From Embiotoca jacksoni (lineage: Eukaryota > Chordata > Actinopteri > Embiotocidae), in assembly GCA_022577435.1 (NCBI GenBank), contig JAKOON010000110.1, positions 210,001 to 274,000 of the forward strand: a stretch of DNA of 64,000 bases. The letters are read 5' to 3'. Below the pieces are notes generated by a model that saw only the letters and a list, made by a program, of their open reading frames with translations, did not search any database and was not told the origin of the DNA. A program made the position numbers and the translations under genes. This document shows positions 53,649 through 58,783 of the stretch, one piece after another. Numbering within the stretch: the stretch's first letter is position 1; every line of letters starts with the position of its first letter.

Positions 53649-56600
53649 AAGCAGGACTAATGTTCATGCATGTATGTTCCGTCATCCTGATCAGATTGAG
53701 TCCACTGCAGTCTCACAGCTCTTCAACATATAAACTACATTTCAATAAAAACTGTATTTAGGAAGAAGTGGCAGAAAACAGAGTTAACATGAAGTGTTTT
53801 TATCTGCAGAAACAGAAGTTTTTCATTCGTCATAAATGACGTGAACAGATGTGCCAACTGTCCACTTTCTGTCTCACCTGCACCGGGAGATCCGCCACCA
53901 CCTGTCTCTGCTTCAGGTTGGTCTCTCCATCCAGGTTGGCCGTCTCGATGTAACAAACCCCGCGGGGGTCCGAGGAGGACAGCAGCAGCAGGTCGGCCGG
54001 GATGATATCATTACAGGACAGACGGACCAGGTCCCCCACACTGACATCCTTCCAGCAGCACTCAGTGTACGTCTGCTTAAAGCTGGGAGGAGGGGACATA
54101 GGGACGGGGGGAAGAGGGGACAGGATGGAAGAAGTTGTTAGAAGTTGTTTCAAGTTGTTAGAAGTTGTTTTAAGCTATTTTAAGTTGTTAGCAGTTGTTT
54201 TAAGCTATTTTAAGTTGTTAGAAGTTGTTAGAAGTTGTTTGATGTTGTTTGATGTTGTTGAAGTTGTTAGAAGTTGTTTTAAGCTATTTTAAGTTGTTAG
54301 AAGTTGTTTGAAGTTGTTAGAAGTTGTTTTAAGCTATTTTAAGTTGTTAGAAGTTGTTAGAAGTTGTTTTAAGCTATTTTAAGTTGTTAGAAGTTGTTAG
54401 AAGTTGTTTGAAGTTGTTTTAACCTGTTAGAAGTTGACGTTTTTAGACGTTGTATGACATTTTTAGACGTTGTTGGAAGTTGTTTGAAGTTGTTTTAAGC
54501 TGTTTTAAGTTGTTAGAAGTTGTTTACAAGTTGTTTTAAGTTTTTTTAAGTTGTTGAAGTTTTTAGACATTGTTAGAAGTTGTTTGAAGTTGTTAGAAGT
54601 TCTTTGAAGTTGTTAGAAGTTGTTTTAAGTTGTTGGAAGTTGTTGGAAGCTATTTGAAGTTGTTAGAAGTTGTTGGAAGTTGTTGGAAGTTATTTGAAGT
54701 TGTTAAAAGGTGTTAAAAGTTGTTTTAAGTTGTTTCAAGCTGTTTTAAGTTGTTTGAAATTGTTGGAAGTTGTTTTAAGTTGTTAGAAGTTCTTAAAAGA
54801 TGTTTGAAGTTGTTAAAAGTTGTTTGAAGTTGTTAAAAGTTGTTTGAAGTTGTTTAAAGTTGTTAGAAGTTGTTTTAAGTTGTTAAAAGTTGTTAGAAGA
54901 TGTTGGAAGTTGTATAAAGTTGTTAAACGTTGTTAGAAGTTGTTGGAAGTTGTTAAAAGTTGTTAAAAGGTGTTAAAAGTTGTTGGAAGTTGTTGGAAGT
55001 TATTTGAAGTTGTTATTAGTTGTTAAAAGGTGTTAAAAGTTGTTTGAAGTTGTTTGAAGTTGTCTTAAGCTGTTTTAAGTTGTGAGAAGTTGTTTTAAGT
55101 TTTTTTAAGTTGTTGAAGTTTTTAGACATTGTTAGAAGTTGTTTGAAGTTGTTTGAAGTTGTTAGAAGTTGTTTGAAGTTGTTGGAAGCTATTTGAAGTT
55201 GTTAGAAGTTCTTGGAAGATGTTTGAAGTTGTTAAAAGTTGTTTGAAGTTGTTAAAAGTTGTTGGAAGTTGTTTTAAGTTGTTGGAAGTTGTTGGAAGCT
55301 ATTTGAAGTTGTTAGAAGTTGTTGGAAGTTGTTGGAAGTTATTTGAAGTTGTTAGAAGTTGTTTTAAGCTGTTTTAAGTTGTTGGAAGTTATTTGAAGTT
55401 GTTAAAAGTTGTTAAAAGTTGTTTGAAGTTGTTTCAAGCTGTTTTAAGTTGTTTGAAATTGTTGGAAGTTGTTTCAAGTTGTTAGAAGTTGTTGGAAGTT
55501 ATTAGAAGTTGTTAGAAGTTGTTGGAAGTTGTTAGAAGATGTTGGAAGTTGTTTGAAGTTGGTTTAAGTTGTTAAAAGTTGTTAGAAGTTCTTAAAAGAT
55601 GTTTGAAGATGTTTGAAGTTGTTTGAAGTTGTTAAAAGTTGTTGGAAGTTATTTGAAGTTGTTAAAAATTGTTAAAAGTTGTTTGAAGTTGTTTAAAGTT
55701 GTTTGAAGTTGTTTTAAGTTGTTAAAAGTTGTTAGAAGATGTTGGAAGTTGTTTGAAGTTGTTAGAAGTTCTTGGAAGATGTTTGAAGTTGTTAAAAGTT
55801 GTTTGAAGTTGTTAAAAGTTGTTTGAAGTTGTTAAAAGTTGTTGGAAGTTGTTTTAAGTTGTCGGAAGTTGTTGGAAGCTATTTGAAGTTGTTAGAAGTT
55901 GTTGGAAGTTGTTGGAAGTTATTTGAAGTTGTTAGAAGATGTTGGAAGTTGTTTGAAGTTGGTTTAAGTTGTTAAAAGATGTTAGAAGTTGTTAAAAGGT
56001 GTTAAAAGTTGTTTGAAGTTGTTGGAAGTTGTTGGAAGTTATTTGAAGTTGTTAAAAATTGTTAAAATGTGTTTGAAGTTGTTAAAAGTTGTTAGAAGAT
56101 GTTGGAAGTTGTTAAAAGTTGTTAAAAGGTGTTAAAAGTTGTTTGAAGTTGTTTGAAGTTATTAAAAGTTGTTTGAAGTTGTTCGAAGTTGTTAGAAGTC
56201 GTCGGAAGTTGTTAGAAGTCGGAAGTTGTTAGAAGTTGTTAGAAGTTGTTTGAAGTTGTTAGAAGTTGTTTGAAGTTGTTAAAAGTCATTGGAAGTTGGT
56301 TGAAGTTGTTTGAAGTTGTTAGCCGGTTGTCGAAATTTGTTGTCTGGAAGTCTTGACCTGAAATTACTGACCTACTTTCATCACTTCCGTTTTTGACTCT
56401 CTGTAGGCTTAAATTTGACTGTTTAGTCGTTTTCTTTGTTTTAATGTTTAATAACTTTGACTTGAAGTTTTATTCTTGACCTCAAACTGTATTTCAGTGT
56501 ATAAAACGTCTCATAAAAGGTCCAGAAATCGATTGAGTTTCCAGTAGAAATCTTTTTAGTTCTTTTTCTTCAAATGTTTTGGGTTCATTTAATTCATTCA

Positions 56601-58691
56601 TTGACAATTATCCCCTCTGGAGAGCTCATCACTCCAACACGGAGCATTGTCCTTTCACCTGAATCTTTCTCAGCCATATAGAACGGATCGTCCGACTGGC
56701 CATCTCGGACCCTACCTGCTGTAAACATTACAAAGGAGCCTGTTGATTAACCGGTCCGTCTTAAAGCGGCGGCAGTCCTCCCAGATGTCTTTAAGAGCCG
56801 TAACCGACAGAACCAGAATAATAGGAACCAGAGAAACCTCAGGCTGGAAGGCCTCCACCACAGGAACAAAGTTGAGAGCAGCGAGGAAGATGAAGTAGAC
56901 GTTGGCGAAGCGATGAAGCTGCTCGAACAGGTTCTTGGGCAAGAAGGACAGCAGGGAGTACTTGGTAGTCCGGATCCTGTTCCCTCTATACGACCTCAGG
57001 GTCCGACTCAGGTCCTCATCCTCTGTGGACGAAGACACCACCACCCTCTTCATCCTCAGCTGCTTCTTGGTAGACTGAAGGTGGGACGGATGCTCCAAAC
57101 TACACGAGTCCACTGCTCCAGTGGATCAGCCGGAGGATTGAGGCCTTCTCTCCCTGCAGGTGATCTAATCTGAACAGGTGGACGTTTGATTCAATGGCCA
57201 CTCCTCTGGCAGGAACTCAGGCTGTAAACTGTCAGAGTCCAAAGTTGAATTGAGGGACAGCTGTTGTAGCTCCGCCCTGTTCAAAGCTAGAGAGAAACCG
57301 GTGGAGGTTTTACACAAGTTCACTTTGAATATCTATTTTCCTTCAGTCAGATGTTTTATGATGTTTGCAGACCGTTAATAAACCTGAACAGATTTATTGG
57401 TAGAACAACATTCTCTGGACCTGCTGTGGTCTGTGGGAAACAGATTATTAATATTCATCCAGGATAATAATGAACACTCATAAAGTATTGATAAGGGTTC
57501 ATAATTATGGGTCAGTACCCAACCAATAACCAGACAGTACAGGGAGCAGCTGTAGGGACCAATCACTGACAGGAAGTCCCTCTGAGACAGTGAACAGTGA
57601 GTCTGAGCAGCAACTGGTGGAGCACAGTTTATCAATAACTTAAATATGAATTAATAATCTATTTAGTCCTTCAATTGGCTCCTGAATCCTACCCTGAATC
57701 CTGAATCGTCCCCTGAATCGTCCCCTGAGTCGTCCCGAGTCGTCCCCTGAATCGTCCCCTGAGTCGTCCCGAGTCGGTCCTCCATCTGAGCACCCCACTC
57801 ACCCACAGAACACCCGCGCCACGTTGTTGTTGACCCTCTTGTCGAACACGTAGCGCCGGTAGTCCTCCAGAGCGTCTTTGATGGCGATGACAGCGAGGAC
57901 CACCAGCAGAGGGATCATGGTGATCTCCTTCTGAAAGGCCTCCACGACCGGAACCCAGTTCAGCAGCGCCAGGAACAGGAAGTAGAGGTTGGCTGCCCTG
58001 CAGAGTCAGAGCACAGCAGCAGGCTAGGAGGAAGGAGCCTTAAAACCAGGAAGTGAAACCAGACCAGACCTAGACCAGCATGCATCTTTGGCCTGAGCCT
58101 ACCAGTTCACCACAGCCCTGTTTTTAATTTGAGACATCGTTCTTTCTCAGTATTACTCAGAGTTTCTGTGACTGGTCATTTCACTTCATCCGACTCCATT
58201 AAGTTCAGAATTAAAAAATCAGTGCAGAAGCTGATTGGTCCTCAGAGTGACCCAACAAACCTCAGTATAAACACAGCGGAGACAGAAACTGAGGGCCGGA
58301 GGTGGGTGGAGCCAGAGATGATAAAAACACTCAGTGTGATGGCTCCAGGTGTGATGGACAGTTATGATTTATTGTGGTATCAAACAACCGTAGGTGAGAA
58401 GTAGACATGTTTGACCTCTGACCTGTGGAACTGCTGGAACAGGTTCATGGGGATGAAGGTCAGCAGGCTGTACTTGGTGGTGCGGATGGCATTGCTCTTG
58501 TAGTTTTTGGATGCAGATTGGTGCTCCTGATGGTGCGGTCCGTGACGGGCGAACACCGTCCTCCGCCTCCCCCCCGCACTCTGAGGGGAGCTCTTGGTGG
58601 ACAGTCCATCGGGAGGGGAGTAGCAGCCTCGCCCCGAGTCCCCCGCTAGCAGCTGTCTGCAGCGATGCTGCACCCAGTGGAAGCGCTCCAT
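7370..58691 (-). CDS. atp10d: atp10d, class-5 P4-ATPase phospholipid/glycolipid flippase (complete, 22 coding exons)
   Basis: Membrane pump that moves lipid from the outer to the cytosolic leaflet, with a CDC50 (TMEM30) beta subunit. Human ATP10D is reported to flip glucosylceramide at the plasma membrane. The exons join to 1,358 codons (human about 1,426). Landmarks: TM1-TM2 around residues 90-135; actuator DGET at 206-209; PISL in TM4 at the start of coding exon 8; phosphorylation site DKTGT at Asp426; nucleotide-binding ESPDEAAL near 728 and KGAD near 798; TGDKQE at 918; hinge GDGAND at 1046-1051; six C-terminal TM segments; a short polar tail. Choice of ATP10D over 10A/10B rests on [23 protein letters not shown], the [10 protein letters not shown] start and a head-to-head commd8-like neighbour. 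Odd: GIVDRLQ replaces the usual GIEDRLQ. Confidence 0.93.
7566..7608. repeat. (GT)21 microsatellite touching a splice donor
   Basis: Pure GT run that ends inside the coding exon 21 donor, which reads AG|GTACACACAC on the minus strand. Confidence 0.97.
7611..7798 (-). CDS. atp10d: atp10d coding exon 21 (TM9-TM10)
   Basis: 188 nt, 62 codons plus two bases. The acceptor is GCTTCACAG. It reads [20 protein letters not shown], a helix, then [10 protein letters not shown], then [15 protein letters not shown], a second helix. This matches the last two membrane segments of ATP10 proteins. Confidence 0.92.
7901..8005 (-). CDS. atp10d: atp10d coding exon 20 (TM8)
   Basis: 105 nt, 35 codons, phase 0. 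The acceptor is CTGTTTCAG and the donor is CTG|GTCAGA. It reads [19 protein letters not shown], then [11 protein letters not shown], the ATP10 TM8 block. Confidence 0.92.
8018..11107. repeat. 3.1-kb ATCATATCATCACTATA array in intron 19
   Basis: A/T-rich tandem array of 9-17 bp variants (ATCATATC, ATCACTATA, ATTATAATCAT). It begins about 6 bases past the exon 20 acceptor CAG, so that intron's branch point must lie in or beyond the repeat. Long internal duplications are visible; for example, the region after 9721 recurs from about 10321 (step about 600 bp). Confidence 0.95.
11163..11243 (-). CDS. atp10d: atp10d coding exon 19 (TM7)
   Basis: 81 nt, 27 codons, phase 0. The acceptor is GCGTGCGCAG and the donor is TTT|GTGAGT. 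It reads [20 protein letters not shown], then CFFLPYF, the conserved [14 protein letters not shown] block. Confidence 0.94.
11253..11283. repeat. (CA)n with CGCGCG start
   Basis: Short CA microsatellite ten bases from the coding exon 19 acceptor, which on the minus strand reads GTGTGTGCGCGTGCGCAG. Confidence 0.9.
11284..11708. other. atp10d intron 18, unique part
   Basis: 425 bp of unique intron sequence. No conserved block is seen. Confidence 0.6.
11709..11909 (-). CDS. atp10d: atp10d coding exon 18 (TM5-TM6)
   Basis: 201 nt, 67 codons, phase 0. The acceptor is GTGCAG and the donor is AAG|GTAACA. It reads [20 protein letters not shown], then [19 protein letters not shown], a very conserved P4-ATPase membrane pair. 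Confidence 0.95.
12179..12304 (-). CDS. atp10d: atp10d coding exon 17
   Basis: 126 nt, 42 codons, phase 0. The acceptor is CCTCCTCCAG and the donor is GTG|GTGAGA. It reads [20 protein letters not shown], then [17 protein letters not shown]. The human block has HGHWCY; here it is HGRWCY. Confidence 0.95.
12305..12618. other. atp10d intron 16 with a 19-bp repeat
   Basis: Contains three to four tandem copies of GAGGGGAGGAGTCCACCAC at 12343-12412, then unique sequence. Confidence 0.75.
12619..12695 (-). CDS. atp10d: atp10d coding exon 16 (P-domain hinge)
   Basis: 77 nt; two bases complete Gly, then 25 codons. The acceptor is GTCCTGCAG and the donor is CAG|GTAAAC. It reads [20 protein letters not shown], then QEGMQ, the Mg-binding GDGxNDxxM hinge. 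The catalytic aspartates are present. Confidence 0.96.
12914..13202 (-). CDS. atp10d: atp10d coding exon 15 (P domain)
   Basis: 289 nt, 96 codons plus one base. The acceptor is TTTCCTCCAG and the donor is GTGG|GTAAGG. It starts [14 protein letters not shown], then a variable Ser/Gly stretch, then [12 protein letters not shown], then [20 protein letters not shown], the K-containing P-domain motif. The linker is shorter than in human. Confidence 0.95.
13429..13613 (-). CDS. atp10d: atp10d coding exon 14 (P domain, TGDKQE)
   Basis: 185 nt, 61 codons plus two leading bases. The acceptor is GTGTTCAG and the donor is AAG|GTAAGG. It contains [20 protein letters not shown], the TGDK ATP-binding motif. 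It also reads [19 protein letters not shown]; the family norm is ATGIEDRLQ, so Glu to Val at residue 893 is unusual (codon GTG where GAG is expected). Confidence 0.95.
13659..13775. repeat. 31-bp minisatellite, 3.7 copies
   Basis: Units start at 13659, 13690, 13721 and 13752 with GCATGTGTCCCCTCAGAGAG. The last unit ends ten bases from the coding exon 13 donor. Confidence 0.95.
13785..13911 (-). CDS. atp10d: atp10d coding exon 13
   Basis: 127 nt, 42 codons plus one base. The acceptor is TGGAGCAG and the donor is CTGG|GTAGGA. It reads [20 protein letters not shown], then [20 protein letters not shown], the conserved helix pair before the P domain. Confidence 0.94.
14029..14126 (-). CDS. atp10d: atp10d coding exon 12
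   Basis: 98 nt; two bases complete Gly, then 32 codons. The acceptor is TGGTCTCAG and the donor is AAG|GTGATG. It reads [20 protein letters not shown], then KK, a hallmark P4-ATPase block. Confidence 0.95.
14130..15145. repeat. 1-kb GACCACGAGACAACGTGAC array in intron 11
   Basis: Degenerate units of 9-19 bp (ACCACGAGAC, ACAACGTGAC, ACAATGAGAC). It begins about four bases from the coding exon 12 acceptor. It carries three long overlapping minus-strand open frames with no conserved domain, so they are repeat artefacts. Confidence 0.95.
15234..15903 (-). CDS. atp10d: atp10d coding exon 11 (nucleotide-binding domain, largest exon)
   Basis: 670 nt, 223 codons plus one base. The acceptor is CTCCTGCAG and the donor is ACAG|GTAACC. 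It begins [20 protein letters not shown], then a variable acidic linker rich in Asp/Glu (exon residues 65-133), then [20 protein letters not shown], then [20 protein letters not shown] and [12 protein letters not shown]. The ATP-site motifs are intact. FDSNRKR has Asn where human ATP10 proteins have Val. Confidence 0.96.
15961..16134. repeat. Tc1 left inverted repeat
   Basis: Matches the right repeat on the opposite strand, but lacks about 37 bp present there (the part near 17451-17490), between TTTTTTTGCA and AAATTTAAATATTAG. Confidence 0.9.
16164..17159 (-). pseudogene. Tc1-like transposase, disrupted
   Basis: The N-terminal DNA-binding part is open from ATG at 17159 to 16938 ([38 protein letters not shown]). 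The catalytic part is open from 16673 to 16164, with [13 protein letters not shown], the Asp block before PKHTS, and [18 protein letters not shown] carrying the final acidic residue. The first catalytic Asp block ([10 protein letters not shown]) is readable near 16700 on the same strand, but the region 16680-16937 is broken by stops and frame changes. The element is therefore very unlikely to be autonomous. Confidence 0.93.
17328..17539. repeat. Tc1 right inverted repeat
   Basis: The longer of the two ends. It finishes CACTTTTTCACACCACTG before the TA duplication. Confidence 0.9.
17573..17761 (-). CDS. atp10d: atp10d coding exon 10
   Basis: 189 nt, 63 codons, phase 0. The acceptor is CGTGTCCAG and the donor is CTG|GTGGGT. 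It reads [14 protein letters not shown], then a Ser-rich patch, then [20 protein letters not shown], the conserved FFLALxxCNxVVV motif of the N-domain start. Confidence 0.94.
17767..17838. repeat. (CA)n microsatellite
   Basis: CACACA run starting about five bases past the coding exon 10 acceptor. Confidence 0.95.
17860..19188. repeat. 1.3-kb TGTGTGTCTCTG array in intron 9
   Basis: Pyrimidine/G-rich tandem array of 8-14 bp words (TGTGTGTCTCTG, TGTCTGTGTG, TCTCCGAGTG). It ends within about 10 bases of the coding exon 9 donor. A block around 18721-18790 recurs about 75 bases later, and another near 18540-18600 recurs near 18860-18920 (step about 320). Confidence 0.94.
19195..19412 (-). CDS. atp10d: atp10d coding exon 9 (variable cytosolic linker)
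   Basis: 218 nt; two bases complete Ala, then 72 codons. The acceptor is GTATCTCAG and the donor is ATG|GTGAGA. It reads [16 protein letters not shown], then a Ser/Cys-rich part, then [10 protein letters not shown]. The start agrees with human ARRLESYQEA; the rest is poorly conserved, as expected for this loop. Confidence 0.85.
19577..19757. repeat. GGTCTACAGAGGACAG minisatellite
   Basis: Six to seven irregular copies of GGTCTACAGAGGACAGACCT, some with TTCTGGAGGACAG. Confidence 0.9.
19758..20137. repeat. (CCAGTA/CCAGCA)n hexamer array in intron 8
   Basis: 380 bp of 6-bp units (CCAGTA, CCAGCA, CCAGTC). It stops about five bases from the coding exon 8 donor GTAAGT. Long Pro/Val/Ala and Leu/Val frames across it are artefacts. 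Confidence 0.95.
20142..20394 (-). CDS. atp10d: atp10d coding exon 8 (TM4 and phosphorylation site)
   Basis: 253 nt, 84 codons plus one base. The acceptor is GTGCTGCAG and the donor is ACG|GTAAGT. It reads [20 protein letters not shown] (TM4 PISL motif), then [20 protein letters not shown] and [15 protein letters not shown] with catalytic Asp426. KLGQIYF favours ATP10D. Confidence 0.97.
20560..20872. repeat. AGAGGAACCAGAGGAACCAC minisatellite
   Basis: 300 bp of 9-bp words (AGAGGAACC, ACAGAAATC, ACAGGAACC) in atp10d intron 7. Confidence 0.95.
20873..21160. other. atp10d intron 7, unique part
   Basis: AT-rich unique intron sequence. Nothing coding is seen. Confidence 0.6.
21161..21273 (-). 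CDS. atp10d: atp10d coding exon 7 (TM3)
   Basis: 113 nt; two bases complete Gly, then 37 codons. The acceptor is TGTCCCAG and the donor is CAG|GTACCA. It reads [17 protein letters not shown], then [18 protein letters not shown], the ATP10D-type TM3. Confidence 0.95.
21280..21620. repeat. AGACAACAGGGAGACAACAC array
   Basis: 340 bp of AGACAACA/GGAGAACAAAC words. It begins about seven bases from the coding exon 7 acceptor. Confidence 0.95.
21757..21888 (-). CDS. atp10d: atp10d coding exon 6 (after the actuator domain)
   Basis: 132 nt, 43 full codons between split Gly codons. The acceptor is CTCTCTTAG and the donor is GTAG|GTGTGT. It reads [20 protein letters not shown], then [20 protein letters not shown]. 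The family motif GHETKAM.NNSGPRYK has Ser for Pro here. Confidence 0.95.
21889..23261. other. atp10d intron 6 (by coding-exon order, intron 5-6 interval), unique part with a poly-G run
   Basis: Ordinary unique intron sequence. A run of 24 consecutive G (23083-23106) is the only notable feature. Confidence 0.7.
23262..23752. repeat. 31-32 bp minisatellite, about 15 copies
   Basis: Unit of CATCTGCATCGCTAAAATCA followed by ACTAAAGAAAA, with CATTGCT and ACTAGAG variants. Confidence 0.95.
23888..24002. repeat. CCACCATC/CCACCACC low-complexity tract
   Basis: C/A-rich imperfect trinucleotide-type run after an (AT)n stretch at 23863-23884. Confidence 0.9.
24010..24682. mobile_element. fish interspersed repeat, family not certain
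   Basis: About 670 bp of non-tandem sequence ending TACCTAATAAAGTGGCCGGT (24655-24674). I recognise this end, and CATGTGATTGGCTGATCAGA just before it, as very common in fish genomes. I think it is the 3' part of a LINE-type element, but I cannot name the family from sequence alone. No intact frame is seen. Confidence 0.55.
24715..24821 (-). CDS. atp10d: atp10d coding exon 5
   Basis: 107 nt; one base completes Ile, then 35 codons plus one base. The acceptor is TGTGTTACAG and the donor is GCTG|GTGAGG. It reads [10 protein letters not shown], then [20 protein letters not shown], the conserved LLLRGCTIRNTE block. Confidence 0.95.
24826..25399. repeat. (AC)n / ACGTACAC array
   Basis: 570 bp of AC dinucleotide with many GTACAC and ATACAC interruptions. 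It starts four bases from the coding exon 5 acceptor. Confidence 0.96.
25400..25680. other. unique island between two arrays
   Basis: 280 bp of non-repetitive intron sequence separating the AC array from the giant array. Nothing coding is seen. Confidence 0.7.
26575..32742. repeat. 3,084-bp higher-order unit, two tandem copies
   Basis: Equal landmarks recur at a constant step of 3,084. For example, the rare word TCATGTGTGTTACCG near 27431 recurs near 30515, and the one near 28422 recurs near 31506. A further part of the unit (from about 31096) restarts at 32743, a step of 1,647. Confidence 0.9.
32743..49270. repeat. 5.3-5.6-kb higher-order unit, three tandem copies
   Basis: Copies start near 32743, 38360 and 43625. 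Constant steps are seen across many landmarks (5,268 between parts of copies 1 and 2 and between 2 and 3; 5,609-5,660 later in copy 3). Copy 2 lacks about 350 bp that includes TCATGTGTGTTACCG, present in copies 1 (about 33153) and 3 (about 44040). Copy 3 has about 56 extra bases near 46381. Confidence 0.9.
53465..53550 (-). CDS. atp10d: atp10d coding exon 4 (actuator domain)
   Basis: 86 nt, 28 codons plus two bases. The acceptor is TTTTGTTCAG and the donor is ACAT|GTGAGT. It reads [20 protein letters not shown], then GY, the ATP10 IECE.PNNDL.RF motif. Confidence 0.95.
53556..53648. repeat. (AC)n followed by (AG)n
   Basis: About 75 bp of AC and 15 bp of AG, beginning about eight bases beyond the coding exon 4 acceptor. 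Confidence 0.97.
53649..53877. other. atp10d intron 3, unique part
   Basis: Non-repetitive intron sequence. Nothing coding is seen. Confidence 0.6.
53878..54082 (-). CDS. atp10d: atp10d coding exon 3 (actuator domain, DGET)
   Basis: 205 nt; one base completes the split codon, then 68 codons, phase 0 at the end. The acceptor is CTCCTCCCAG and the donor is CAG|GTGAGA. It reads [20 protein letters not shown], then [12 protein letters not shown], then [19 protein letters not shown] with the dephosphorylation motif DGET. Both upstream N-terminal modules end in the phase this exon needs. Confidence 0.96.
54124..56330. repeat. 2.2-kb AAGTTGTTAG/AAGTTGTTTG decamer array in intron 2
   Basis: Near-regular 10-bp units (AGAAGTTGTT, TGAAGTTGTT, GGAAGTTGTT, AAAAGTTGTT). 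On the transcribed-sense (minus) strand the unit reads CTAACAACTTC, so the branch-point word CTAAC recurs throughout. The array ends about 40 bases upstream of the coding exon 3 acceptor. Confidence 0.96.
56331..56715. other. atp10d intron sequence next to the alternative exon
   Basis: Unique intron sequence. It contains AGAACGGATCGTCCG (56680-56694), which also occurs twice in dapp1 intron 1. Confidence 0.6.
56716..57053 (-). CDS. alternative N-terminal coding exon of atp10d (ATP10A-like TM1-TM2 module)
   Basis: 338 nt open from ATG 57053 to a canonical donor (GCAG|GTAGGG), 112 codons plus two bases, in exactly the phase needed to join coding exon 3. It starts [17 protein letters not shown], then [20 protein letters not shown], then [20 protein letters not shown], then [16 protein letters not shown]. 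It covers in one exon the segment that canonical exons 1 and 2 encode in two, and lacks their intron at FHR/AAN. Over 64 aligned residues about half match canonical exon 2; by eye [18 protein letters not shown] and DIWED look more like ATP10A. No stop or frameshift. It could be an alternative first exon, an exon captured from a paralogue, or a relic of a tandem copy. Confidence 0.8.
57054..57286 (-). other. possible 5' UTR of the alternative N-terminal exon
   Basis: A good acceptor (CGGTTTCTCTCTAG) ends at 57287. From 57286 down to the ATG at 57053 I find no other ATG on the minus strand, as expected for a leader. In-frame TGA and TAG block any longer coding extension. Unproven. Confidence 0.4.
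57287..57802. other. atp10d intron with a GAATCGTCCCCT repeat
   Basis: Unique sequence at 57287-57686, then a 90-bp tract of CCCTGAATCGTC/CCGAGTCGTC words (57687-57778) that ends about 18 bases from the coding exon 2 donor. Confidence 0.75.
57803..57997 (-). CDS. atp10d: atp10d coding exon 2 (canonical TM1-TM2)
   Basis: 195 nt, 64 full codons. The acceptor is GACTCTGCAG and the donor is GTGG|GTGAGT. It reads [20 protein letters not shown], then [20 protein letters not shown], then DALEDYRRY. This is very close to human ATP10D. Confidence 0.95.
57998..58422. other. atp10d intron 1 (between coding exons 1 and 2)
   Basis: 425 bp of unique intron sequence. No repeat array and no coding block. 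Confidence 0.7.
58423..58691 (-). CDS. atp10d: atp10d coding exon 1 (canonical start)
   Basis: 269 nt from ATG: 89 codons plus two bases; the donor is CACAG|GTCAGA. It starts [20 protein letters not shown], like the W.RYHWRRLI.G opening of human ATP10D, then a variable part, then [20 protein letters not shown] before QFH. +4 is G but -3 is C, so the start context is moderate. Confidence 0.92.
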
Positions 58692-58783
58692 CTGCAGCCG
58701 AAGCTCAATCGAGGCTCCTCCTCCTCCTCCTCCTCTCTGCTCCTCTCTGCTCTTCTCTGCTCCTTGCTCACAGTGTCCTCATC
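58423..58783 (-). other. atp10d exon 2 of the transcript (5' UTR part 58692-58783)
   Basis: The acceptor is CTGTTTCTGTAG before GATGAGGACAC. The 92-base leader is purine-rich (GAGGAGGAGG on the minus strand). It carries a four-codon upstream frame, ATG AGG ACA CTG TGA, at 58768-58782. Confidence 0.7.

Noticed and set aside
56712..57113. GTG at 57113 as start of the alternative module
   Set aside because: The in-frame ATG at 57053 is a better start for a nuclear gene, and no acceptor suitable for a coding extension is seen.
57161..57286. A 40-codon open stretch ([20 protein letters not shown] and onward) after a good acceptor
   Set aside because: It ends in a stop before the alternative exon and matches no family I know. 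It is more simply part of a 5' leader.
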